In this document: in pieces, positions 34,033 through 41,694 of the stretch
Numbering within the stretch: position 1 is the stretch's first letter
Layout: each line of letters begins with the position of its first letter
Assembly (NCBI RefSeq): GCF_004762045.1
Contig: NZ_SJOM01000007.1
Span: 4,698,874 to 4,762,873 of the forward strand
Length of the DNA: 64,000 nt
Direction: 5' to 3'
Source of the DNA: Mycobacterium sp. DL99
GTDB lineage: Bacteria; Actinomycetota; Actinomycetes; Mycobacteriales; Mycobacteriaceae
The notes under the pieces: generated by a model
Databases searched by the model: none
What the model saw: the letters and a program-made list of their open reading frames with translations, nothing else
What the model was told of the DNA's origin: nothing
Made by a program: the position numbers and the translations under genes

Positions 34033-34281
34033 TCAGCGGTTCAAGTTCTGCCAGTATGTGGGCACGGAATCGTTCACATCGCAGAGTGCTCTGCCAAGGT
34101 TGTAGATCAGGGTGTTCTGACGCTCCAGCAGTGCGATTATCGAGTTCAGGTTGTTATAGATGTCTTCCGGCGTAGCGGCAATCTCACTTCCGGTGCCCTT
34201 TGGCGGCTCGGCTCTTCCATCGCGAATGTCTCGCAACACATCCTCGATGTGAGTTAGCTTCTCCAAAATGTCGGCGTCCAT
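34033..34281 (-). CDS. Small hypothetical protein (island)
   Basis: 82-residue protein of unknown function, probably helical. It has MDADILEKLTHIEDVLRDI at the N-terminus and a YNNLNSIIALLERQNTLIY segment in the middle, both with coiled-coil-like spacing. The ATG at 34281 has GGGGAAGG six nt upstream. The frame stays open upstream to 34542, but the ribosome site supports the short form. It pairs with the downstream 69-residue gene. Confidence 0.6.
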   Translation of the reverse strand: MDADILEKLTHIEDVLRDIRDGRAEPPKGTGSEIAATPEDIYNNLNSIIALLERQNTLIYNLGRALCDVNDSVPTYWQNLNR

Positions 34282-34750
34282 CACTACCTTCCCCGTTGTA
34301 CGGCTTTGCCGCAGGATGGCGGCCAGGTCGACGTTAGCGGGTGACGGCGACAATCCCAGCACGACTTTCGCAGTTGGTCGCCGAGATGCCAAGTGAGGTT
34401 TGTGGCCCAGGGTGGTCTCCTCGTAGATTCCACATCCAAGGCTCGAGAACAGGACCTCATACGTCGTGGGAACCCGCCGATTCCGGTGCAACCGATTATC
34501 ACGGTGGTCTGGCCACGCCGAGGTGGCCGCGGACCGCGACAAACCAGCCCTTCGACGGGCTCCCCGTGAAGCACTGGTCGGCGGTCACCCAGACGAGCGC
34601 GAAATGCAGGGCGACCGAGAACGTCACCCGACGCAACCGGGTGTGCGCCCAGGCGGCGATCACGTTCAAACGATTCGACGCTAAGGCCCCTCGTACTGAG
34701 GGGCGCACACTCGCCGACGCCTATGAAAGCGTGCCGAAATCGAGAGTAAA
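34282..34750. other. No gene assigned (possible remnants)
   Basis: About 470 nt with several competing open frames on both strands, none with a recognisable domain or good ribosome site. GC content is intermediate between the flanking core genome and the island membrane gene. It could be decayed DNA from an insertion. Confidence 0.4.
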
Positions 34751-36076
34751 TCAGCTAGAAGGTCTCGGCGGCCCCACAGTGCCGATATCATCCGGAATCT
34801 TAGATGCGAGGTAAGCGAAAAAGAGTTGGGCGCCTAATCCAAGGTCTCGAAGCCGTTGGACAGCCTCGTCCGGAGTCACCTCGTAGTCGGCCTCAAGCAA
34901 TTCGGCTAGTCGGGTCTGTCGCGATTTTACGAACTTTATCAGATCTCCGAAAGCAGCATCATCTTTGGATTGCCGAAAAGTCATGACCAGCTGCGCACCC
35001 AACGTCAAAACAAAAATTGGCCCGTAAACGGCTGCCGCCGTGGCTATAGATAGAGCAATATCGCCAACAGCCACGATCTGAGCAATTGTGTTCCCATACA
35101 AGGACGTCACCGAGTAGAACAAAAACCCGACTATCGACGACGAGCCAGAAACTTCGTATTGCCCGGGCGCAGCGATATAAACAGAGCGATTGATCATTGT
35201 TAGAAGAATGATTGATTGCAGTAATAGCCAGATATACGAAAGCACGTTGAGGAAGATCAGCGCGTAACTACGTCGGTACTGCTGAAGCAGGTCGGAGTAA
35301 AAGGCCATCAATTTGAGGGTGAAGAGGCCGATTGTAATGCTATTAGTGAACTTTGTGAGCTGCTCTTTGTTGAACCGCTCAACTTCATCGCTTCGAAGCT
35401 CATCCCCTATCTGGAGGGGCTCAATCCGCGATCTCGACGTGACTGTCCGAACAAATTTCTGTTGATAGCCAAGGAATTTCGATGCGCGGACTCCCCCAAC
35501 GATGGTCTGTACGTAGTGGTATACAAGGGCGAGAGACAGCAGCATTGCACAGACTGCTGCGACACGTGGAGAATCACTCGCAATTGCAGTTACCACAACC
35601 AATATCTCGAAGGCGCGTATGAAAAATCTCCAGCGAAAGTGTGAGAATACGGATATACACAATGTCGACAGTGCCAGCAGGAGATTCCAGCTCCGAAACC
35701 ACATCAGCAAGCGAGGAATCTTCCAAAACATGATGATCAGCGGAAAGAAGATCACATAGAGAAGTACAAATACACTTTTCTTAGTAGCCACAAGGATCAC
35801 GGCAACCGCGAGTAGCGCTACAAGCCAGCGGAACTGAACAAAATGATTCCATGGACTGCCAAGTTTGTTGGCAATGAAGACATCGAAATCGAAGAAGAAC
35901 ACTTTCGACAGACCGAAACACCATACAATAGTTCCCGCCACATCGCCCACAAGAGAAATCCGACGCCACTTGCGATTAGGTGCGTCCTGCTTATCTGAGC
36001 GCCAGGGGGGCGTAAAATCCTCGGCCTGAACTTCAGCCACGGAAGTATCAATCTTATCCCAGAGCGAAATTGACAA
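34751..36076 (-). CDS. Polytopic membrane protein with channel-like pore segment
   Basis: 441 residues, unknown function. There are about seven to nine hydrophobic segments: roughly residues 45-65, 80-100, 100-120, 130-145, 155-195, 270-300 and 310-370. A cytosolic linker with RSRIEPLQIGDEL lies at about residues 215-240, and the C-terminal soluble tail of 60 residues is charged. Near residue 320 FLFYSVTSLYG followed by VGD and a long helix resembles the pore loop and inner helix of two-TM potassium channels, but the TVGYG filter is not intact. The start is TTG 36076 with GAGGA seven nt upstream. Base composition is clearly AT-richer than its neighbours, indicating transfer. Confidence 0.75.
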   Translation of the reverse strand: MSISLWDKIDTSVAEVQAEDFTPPWRSDKQDAPNRKWRRISLVGDVAGTIVWCFGLSKVFFFDFDVFIANKLGSPWNHFVQFRWLVALLAVAVILVATKKSVFVLLYVIFFPLIIMFWKIPRLLMWFRSWNLLLALSTLCISVFSHFRWRFFIRAFEILVVVTAIASDSPRVAAVCAMLLSLALVYHYVQTIVGGVRASKFLGYQQKFVRTVTSRSRIEPLQIGDELRSDEVERFNKEQLTKFTNSITIGLFTLKLMAFYSDLLQQYRRSYALIFLNVLSYIWLLLQSIILLTMINRSVYIAAPGQYEVSGSSSIVGFLFYSVTSLYGNTIAQIVAVGDIALSIATAAAVYGPIFVLTLGAQLVMTFRQSKDDAAFGDLIKFVKSRQTRLAELLEADYEVTPDEAVQRLRDLGLGAQLFFAYLASKIPDDIGTVGPPRPSS

Positions 36077-36535
36077 TTTCAGTCCTCAGAGTCACTAGAT
36101 CGGGGGCGTATAAATTTGCTGGACCGGCTGATCCAGGGGAGGGCGCTCCGCACAGAGGGACAATAGCTCCTCAGCGCCAGCGCAGATACTGACTCGACAA
36201 TATCTGCGGAGACATCCAATGCGCAGACGCTTCGAAGGCAACCGACGGCGCAGTCTACTAACTCTCGCCAGTAGCAGCTTCTCCTGCGGCGAGCCTCCAC
36301 TTGCCTCCAATACCGGTTCCGGCAGTCACGTTTACGCTGCGCTTTCTGGCCAGTCGGGCACCGCGGGCGGCATATCGGTTAGACATTGATCGCAGGGACG
36401 TCGGCGTTCCGCGCGTCGGCGCTCTCGGGCATCCGATCGCGACGTCCTGCCGAACCACGCTCGAAAGCAGCGAAAGTTAGTGACAGTCACCGCCATGAAT
36501 CACGCCCAGATATCCGCTCGGCGCACCGCATGCCT
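36077..36535. other. No gene seen (distal end of island)
   Basis: About 460 nt between the membrane protein gene and the palindrome upstream of the acyl-CoA dehydrogenase. Short open frames exist but lack ribosome sites, coding bias and recognisable products. Confidence 0.45.
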
Positions 36536-36565
36536 AAACTCTATAGAATATTTTCTATAGAGTTT
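36536..36565. promoter_or_regulatory. 30-bp perfect palindrome, likely GntR operator
   Basis: Two perfect 13-nt inverted arms (AAACTCTATAGAA and its complement) are separated by TATT. It is strikingly AT-rich in GC-rich surroundings and ends 17 nt before the acyl-CoA dehydrogenase start codon, with the ribosome site GGAAGG between. The position suits a repressor site; the GntR gene two genes along is the natural candidate. Confidence 0.75.
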
Positions 36566-36582
36566 GATGGAAGGCCGCCACA

Positions 36583-37740
36583 GTGATCACCTTGTCCGCA
36601 GAAGAGCAGGCCATCGTCAGTACCGTCCGCGACTTCGTCGACAAGCAGGTCCGGCCCGTGGTCCGCGAACTCGAGCACGCCAACACCTACCCCGAAGAGC
36701 TCATCGAGGCGATGAAGGAGATGGGCATTTTCGGGCTCGCGATCCCGGAACCGTATGGCTTCGCCGCTGTTTCGATGCCGTGCTACGCCCAGGTCACCGA
36801 GGAACTGGCACGCGGCTGGATGAGCCTGGCCGGCGCGATGGGCGGGCACACCGTGGTCTCCAAGCTGCTGCTGCAGTTCGGCACCGAGGAGCAGAAGCAG
36901 AAATACCTCCCCCGGATGGCCACCGGTGAGCTCCGCGCGACGATGGCCCTGACCGAACCCGGTGGCGGCTCCGACCTGCAGGCCATGCGGACGGTCGCGA
37001 CGAAGGACGCATCCGGCTATGTGATCAACGGGTCCAAGACCTGGATCAGCAACGCCCGCAAGGCCGGCCTCGTCGCACTGCTGTGCAAGACCGATCCGGC
37101 GGCGACCCCCGCACACAAGGGGGTGTCGATCCTGTTGGTGGAGAAGGTCCCCGGCTTCACGGTCTCGAAGGACCTGCCGAAACTGGGATACAAGGGCGTC
37201 GAGAGCTGTGAGATCAATTTCGTTGACTGCCAGGTGGATTCGGAGGCACTGCTCGGTGGCGTCGAAGGACGTGGCTTCGCGCAGATGATGAAGGGACTCG
37301 AGGTCGGCCGAATCCAGGTCGCGGCCCGGGCAACCGGGGTCGCCCGTGCCGCCTTCGACGACGCACTGCAGTACGCGCAGGACCGGGAGAGCTTCGGGGT
37401 GCCGATCTGGCAGCACCAATCGGTCGGCAACATGCTCGCCGACATGGGCACCAAGCTCTACGCCGCCCGCAGCCTCCTGCTCGATGCGGCCGAGAGGATC
37501 GACGCCGGCGGGCGCTGCGACATGGAGGCCGGCATGGCCAAGCTGTTCGCCTCCGAGACCGCGATGGAAATCGCGCTCAACGCGGTGCGGATCCACGGCG
37601 GCTACGGATACTCCACCGAGTACGACGTCGAACGCTATTTCCGTGACGCGCCACTGATGATCGTCGGTGAAGGCACCAACGAGATCCAGCGCGGCGTGAT
37701 CGCCAAGCAGTTGGTCAAACGCGGCGGACTCGACATCTGA
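36583..37740 (+). CDS. Acyl-CoA dehydrogenase
   Basis: 385-residue FAD flavoprotein that oxidises an acyl-CoA to the 2-enoyl-CoA, passing electrons to ETF. It has the full three-domain layout. FAD/substrate motifs MALTEPGGGSDLQAMRT (near residue 125) and KTWISNA are present, as is the C-terminal RIHGGYGYSTEYDVERYFRD helix. The likely catalytic base is Glu363 in GEGTNEIQR. Start is GTG 36583. It is followed 8 nt later by a GntR regulator, so this is probably a small autoregulated catabolic operon; the substrate is unknown. Confidence 0.93.
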   Translation: MITLSAEEQAIVSTVRDFVDKQVRPVVRELEHANTYPEELIEAMKEMGIFGLAIPEPYGFAAVSMPCYAQVTEELARGWMSLAGAMGGHTVVSKLLLQFGTEEQKQKYLPRMATGELRATMALTEPGGGSDLQAMRTVATKDASGYVINGSKTWISNARKAGLVALLCKTDPAATPAHKGVSILLVEKVPGFTVSKDLPKLGYKGVESCEINFVDCQVDSEALLGGVEGRGFAQMMKGLEVGRIQVAARATGVARAAFDDALQYAQDRESFGVPIWQHQSVGNMLADMGTKLYAARSLLLDAAERIDAGGRCDMEAGMAKLFASETAMEIALNAVRIHGGYGYSTEYDVERYFRDAPLMIVGEGTNEIQRGVIAKQLVKRGGLDI

Positions 37741-37748
37741 GGCATGCC

Positions 37749-38420
37749 ATGACCGGGAACTCGAAAAGACTCGTACCGATGCGGTTGTCCGACGTCGCCT
37801 CGGCCCACGTTCGCGAACTCATCGTTTCGGGACAGCTGCAGTCCGGAGAGTTCATCCGACCGGAAACGGTCGCCGATGAACTCGGGATCAGCGCCACTCC
37901 GGCGCGCGAAGGCCTGCTCCAACTGCAGACCGAGGGCTTTCTGTCCGTGGAGCCTCGGCGCGGTTTCATGGTGACCGCGCTGTCCAGCGACGACATTCGC
38001 GACATCTATGACGCCCAGGCGCTGTTGGGCGGTGAGCTCACGGCCCGCACTGCCGCCACGATCACGCCGACCGCGGTCGATGAACTCGAACGCATCCAGG
38101 AGGCGCTCGAACGTGCCGCTGCCGCCAACGATTTCGATGAAGAGGAACGCCTCAACCATCAGTTCCACGCCCTGATCTACGAGCTGAGCGGATCGCGCAA
38201 GATGCGCTGGCTGATCAAGACAACGCTGGCATACGCACCGCGAAAATTCTTCGCCGCGGTGGAAGGGTGGCCCGAGGCCTCAGCCCAGGATCACCGCGCC
38301 ATCATCGAGCATCTGCGGACCAACGACCCCGAGAAGGCCCGTGGCGCGATGGCCCGGCACATCCGCAATGCCGGCGCATTACTTGCCGAGCACCTGGCCC
38401 AGAACGGCGACTCCGCATGA
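37749..38420 (+). CDS. GntR-family regulator, FCD (FadR-like) subgroup
   Basis: 223 residues. The N-terminal winged helix-turn-helix spans about residues 12-75, with GQLQSGEFIRPETVADELGIS and the recognition segment ATPAREGLLQLQTEGFL. The C-terminal all-helical FCD ligand domain (about residues 85-215) has the metal-site-type His pattern (NHQFHALIYELSGS, DHRAIIEHL, MARHIRNA). It lies 8 nt after the acyl-CoA dehydrogenase, and it most likely binds the palindrome upstream of that gene. Confidence 0.92.
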   Translation: MTGNSKRLVPMRLSDVASAHVRELIVSGQLQSGEFIRPETVADELGISATPAREGLLQLQTEGFLSVEPRRGFMVTALSSDDIRDIYDAQALLGGELTARTAATITPTAVDELERIQEALERAAAANDFDEEERLNHQFHALIYELSGSRKMRWLIKTTLAYAPRKFFAAVEGWPEASAQDHRAIIEHLRTNDPEKARGAMARHIRNAGALLAEHLAQNGDSA

Positions 38421-38569
38421 TCGCCACTTCACCCGACCGTGCGGTTCTGGCGAACGAAAGTTTGAATCCATCGCTACCCCGGTTCCGAGGGTCCTGCCTG
38501 CCCTGAGCAGAACGTGGACCCGGACTCCAAAGCAGCGGAAGAAAAGCCTTCAGCTAACTGCCCCAAGGG

Positions 38570-38575
38570 TATACA
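38570..38575 (+). promoter_or_regulatory. Possible -10 element for the secreted-repeat gene
   Basis: TATACA followed by GT, 45 nt upstream of the ATG, is a good extended mycobacterial -10 hexamer. No strong -35 is visible. The rest of the 200-nt gap from the GntR gene shows nothing else. Confidence 0.4.
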
Positions 38576-38619
38576 GTGACCCCAACATTTCGGGATTCCG
38601 TCAGTGGGGGGACACAAGC

Positions 38620-38964
38620 ATGCAGAAGTTCGTCGCAGCAGCGGTGGCCGCTGGAGCCTTGGGCGCCGGACTCGCACTCGCCGCGCCGGCCGCGGCGGCA
38701 CCGAACTGCTCCGACATCGTCGACAAGATCAACAGCGAGGATGGCTACACGCCGACCAGCGGCGAGAAGTGGTCCTGCGCCACCGAGATCCAGGCGAACA
38801 AGTGGGCCATCTTCCCGGGCAACATCACCGACAAGTGGGGCAGCTTCCCCGCCAACACCGCCGACAAGTGGGCCAAAGCCCCCGCTGATGTCGCCAAGAA
38901 GTGGAACGACTTCCCCAAGAACCTGAAGGACAAGTGGACCGGGGGCGGTGACGAAGCGGAGTAA
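38620..38964 (+). CDS. Secreted protein with 11-residue Trp repeats (copy A)
   Basis: 114 residues, unknown function. A Sec signal peptide (residues 1-26, MQKFVAAAVAAGALGAGLAL then AAPAAAA) is followed by a short region with two cysteines (C30, C53). Tryptophans at residues 51, 62, 73, 84, 95 and 106 are spaced exactly 11 apart, within units of the form (D/K)KWxxFPxNxx. The ATG at 38620 has GGGGGGAC upstream. It shares signal peptide, repeat and the KWTG ending with the protein at 43219-43620. I recognise no described family. Confidence 0.85.
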   Translation: MQKFVAAAVAAGALGAGLALAAPAAAAPNCSDIVDKINSEDGYTPTSGEKWSCATEIQANKWAIFPGNITDKWGSFPANTADKWAKAPADVAKKWNDFPKNLKDKWTGGGDEAE

Positions 38965-38984
38965 TCCTCCGAACACCGCCTCAC

Positions 38985-39021
38985 ATCAGTGGTGATCCGT
39001 TTACAGCGGGTCACCACTGAT
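38985..39021. terminator. Bidirectional terminator
   Basis: Perfect 11-bp stem ATCAGTGGTGA/TCACCACTGAT with a 15-nt loop that can add a CCG/CGG pair. It lies between the convergent secreted-repeat gene and ABC ATPase gene, 20 nt and 4 nt from their stops. Confidence 0.8.
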
Positions 39022-39025
39022 CTGT

Positions 39026-39769
39026 TTACGGCCCGTCGTCGGCCGCCACCCCGAGCGCGGCGAGCAGCGCCTCGCGATGCGCGACGAACTCGGGGTTGCG
39101 GTAGGTGCGGGCATCCGGCGTCTGGAAGTCCAGGTGACGATCGACGACGAACGATCCGCCGTCGAGGACGAGCACGCGATCAGCCAGCGTCACGGCTTCG
39201 TCGACATCGTGCGTCACCAGCAGGACCCCGGGTTCGTACTTCGCACACAGTTCCTTGAGCAGGTGGTGCATGCGAACCCGGGTGAGCGCGTCGAGCGCCC
39301 CGAAGGGTTCATCTGCCAGCAATAGCGCGGGATTGCGCACCAGCGACCGGGCCAGCGCCACCCGTTGTTGTTCACCCCCGGACAGCTCGTACGGCCAGGC
39401 CTGTTCGCGTCCGGCCAGGCCGACATCGGCGAGCACCGTGCTCGCCCGTTGTCTGACCTCGCGACCGGACAAACCGAGCGCGACGTTGTCGAGTACCCGC
39501 GCCCACGGCAGCAGCCGGGAGTCCTGGAACACCACCGACACATCGCGGGCGACGAACAGGTCCCCTGTTCCGGCGACTCCGTGATCCAGCCCGGCCAGCG
39601 CCCGCAGCAGCGTGCTCTTGCCGGAGCCGCTGCGCCCCAGCAGGGCCACGAACTCACCCTTGCGGATGCTGAGGTCCACCGCGTCGAGAATCGTTGTGCC
39701 ACCGAATGATCGGCTCAGTTGCCGGACGACGGCGACTTCGTCGGTCAGGTTCCCAGTGCGCGCCGCCAC
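39026..39769 (-). CDS. ABC transporter ATPase, SsuB/TauB type
   Basis: 247 residues. Walker A is LGRSGSGKSTLL near residue 45, the ABC signature is YELSGGEQQRVALARSL, Walker B is LLLADEPFGALDALTR, and the H-loop is VTHDVDEA. The closest functional class is aliphatic sulfonate/taurine import, inferred from the whole operon. GTG 39769 is chosen for its AGGAGA ribosome site; it overlaps the permease gene by 25 nt. Confidence 0.9.
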   Translation of the reverse strand: MAARTGNLTDEVAVVRQLSRSFGGTTILDAVDLSIRKGEFVALLGRSGSGKSTLLRALAGLDHGVAGTGDLFVARDVSVVFQDSRLLPWARVLDNVALGLSGREVRQRASTVLADVGLAGREQAWPYELSGGEQQRVALARSLVRNPALLLADEPFGALDALTRVRMHHLLKELCAKYEPGVLLVTHDVDEAVTLADRVLVLDGGSFVVDRHLDFQTPDARTYRNPEFVAHREALLAALGVAADDGP

Positions 39770-40626
39770 GACAACGCTCTCCTCTCGATGGCCCGGACCG
39801 CGTAGTCGCCGGTGAGTCCGAACACCGCGTAGACGAGCAGGCCGACCACCACGACGTCCAGCTGCCCATACAGCCGGGCTTGGGTCATCAGATAGCCGAT
39901 ACCACTGGTCGCATTGACCTGTTCGACGACCACCAGCGCGGTCCACGAGATGGTGACCGCGAGCCGCAGCCCGGTGAAGAAACCGGGCAGGGCACCGGGG
40001 ATGGCCACCTTGCGGATGAACTGACTGCGGGAAAGCCCAACGGTTTCCGCGAGTTCGACGTGGCGCAGGTCGACACCCTTGAGCTGTGCGGTGGTGTTGA
40101 TGTAGACGGGAATCAGCACGCTGGTGGCGATGATGATGATCTTCATGGTGTCGCCGATGCCGAACCAGATGATCGCGAGCGGGATGATGGCCAGGGTCGG
40201 CACGGCGCGCTTGACCTGGATGGGCCCGTCGACGATGGCCTCGCCGATGCGACTGAGCCCCGAGATCAACGCGAGCACCAGACCCAGTGCCACGCCGATG
40301 GCCAACGAGATCGATGCCAGCTTGAGTGAGGCGAGGATGTTCGTGGGCAAGCGACCGTCCGACCACATCTCGCCGATCGTGCGCACGATGTCCAGCGGGT
40401 GCGGCAGGGTACGCGGATCGAGGATGCCCAGCTGCGACGTGACGATCCAGATGACAACCAGCAGAAGCGGTCCGACGGCCAGCGACGCGGGGATGGCGCG
40501 CCCCGGCCCCAGCCGCCGGCGGCGTTCACTGCCCGACCGGTGTTCCAAATGCGGATAGTCCTGGCGTCCGGCAGCCTCCGCTCCCACTGTCACCGCCGAA
40601 GCGGGCGCCGTCTGGACGGTGGTCAC
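39745..40626 (-). CDS. ABC transporter permease, SsuC/TauC type
   Basis: 293-residue inner-membrane permease. Roughly six membrane segments follow a 40-residue basic cytosolic N-terminus. The cytosolic EAA loop reads VELAETVGLSRSQFIRKVAIPGALPGFFTGLR in its expected place, represented by ETVGLSRSQF and IPGALPGFF. Start is GTG 40626, overlapping the substrate-binding lipoprotein stop by 4 nt. Sulfonate-type specificity is inferred. Confidence 0.92.
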   Translation of the reverse strand: MTTVQTAPASAVTVGAEAAGRQDYPHLEHRSGSERRRRLGPGRAIPASLAVGPLLLVVIWIVTSQLGILDPRTLPHPLDIVRTIGEMWSDGRLPTNILASLKLASISLAIGVALGLVLALISGLSRIGEAIVDGPIQVKRAVPTLAIIPLAIIWFGIGDTMKIIIIATSVLIPVYINTTAQLKGVDLRHVELAETVGLSRSQFIRKVAIPGALPGFFTGLRLAVTISWTALVVVEQVNATSGIGYLMTQARLYGQLDVVVVGLLVYAVFGLTGDYAVRAIERRALSWRRALGT

Positions 40627-41681
40627 TGTTTGCCCGTCGACGTCGCATTGAGATCGGCGAACCGGGAATCGAATTCGTCCTCGGCGGGCAGTTGTTTCCC
40701 GGAGAATGCGCCCGCCTGCTGCAGCAGGTCGATGGTCTCCTGCTGGGTGTTGATCAGCTCATCGGTGAACCCCGGCACCGAGGACTTTCCGTCGGCCGCG
40801 GCGATGGCCTTTGCGTCTTCCGGGCTGACCTTCTGATCCTTGATCAGGTACTCGTCGATCCAGGTCTGCTTGTTGTCGTTGAGCCACTGTTCGGCGCGGT
40901 ACCAGGCGATCACGAACTCGCGGATGGCCGCCGCGCGAGCCGGGTCGGACAGCGCTTCCCTGCTGGCGTAGACGTAGTACAGGCCGGGATAGGCACCTGG
41001 GGCATTGGGGATTTCGATGCTCCCCTCCCCCTGCGTGGACGCGAGGTACCGGACGCGGTCCGGTTGCTTGAGCACCGCGGCGTTGACCTGCTCGGCACGC
41101 AGGCCGTCGGCGAACTCGGCCAGACCCAGATTGATGGGCTGTACGTCCTTGATGCTCAGGCCGGCGGACTTGAGGTTGCGTAGCACGACCGCCTGCTGCG
41201 CCGTGCCCTCGTTGATCGCAATCTTCTTGCCTGCCAGGTCTTTCAGTGACTTGATACCCGAACCCGGTGAGGTTGCCAGCACCAGCCCGTTCCCGTCGTA
41301 CTTCACCGCCCCGACGATCGGCACCCCGGCGTCCGAATACTGCGCGAGGATGGGCGGAACATCGCCGACTCGGCCCAGTTGCGCGTTGCCCGAACGGATC
41401 GCCTCCAGGCGCAGCGGTCCGCTGCTGAAGTTGGCGTAGGTCACGTCGGCGCTGAGCCGGTCCTGCTCACCGGAGAGTTTGAACAATGTCTTGAGCCGGT
41501 TCGCGTCGTCGGCGACCACCAGGCTGGTCCCCTCCGGAACCGCCACCGGAAGCAGTGCGTCCGCGGACAGTCCGCCGCTGCCTTGCGCCCCGGATCCGGA
41601 CGACTGGCAGCCGGCCACCACGCCCGCGACGAGGCCGGCGGCCAGGATCACCCGGGTCAAGCGGGTCAACGGATTACGCAT
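40623..41681 (-). CDS. ABC transporter substrate-binding lipoprotein, SsuA-like
   Basis: 352 residues. The signal peptide ends in a lipobox VVAGC, so Cys25 should be lipidated and the protein anchored outside the membrane. The fold is NMT1/SsuA-like, with the hinge segment QLGRVGDVPPILAQYSDAG resembling sulfonate binders. The ATG at 41681 precedes the signal peptide; longer frames upstream are not needed. It lies 13 nt after the monooxygenase gene. Confidence 0.9.
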   Translation of the reverse strand: MRNPLTRLTRVILAAGLVAGVVAGCQSSGSGAQGSGGLSADALLPVAVPEGTSLVVADDANRLKTLFKLSGEQDRLSADVTYANFSSGPLRLEAIRSGNAQLGRVGDVPPILAQYSDAGVPIVGAVKYDGNGLVLATSPGSGIKSLKDLAGKKIAINEGTAQQAVVLRNLKSAGLSIKDVQPINLGLAEFADGLRAEQVNAAVLKQPDRVRYLASTQGEGSIEIPNAPGAYPGLYYVYASREALSDPARAAAIREFVIAWYRAEQWLNDNKQTWIDEYLIKDQKVSPEDAKAIAAADGKSSVPGFTDELINTQQETIDLLQQAGAFSGKQLPAEDEFDSRFADLNATSTGKQ

Positions 41682-41694
41682 ATCTGGTTCCCTG

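Noticed and set aside
34341..34814. 157-codon plus-strand frame in the island
   Set aside because: No ribosome site, no domain, overlaps the membrane gene end, and mixed composition; kept only as unassigned DNA.
36095..36310. Two overlapping minus-strand frames of about 70 codons upstream of the membrane protein
   Set aside because: No ribosome site and frames compete in the same stretch; Arg/Leu/Ser-rich as expected by chance.
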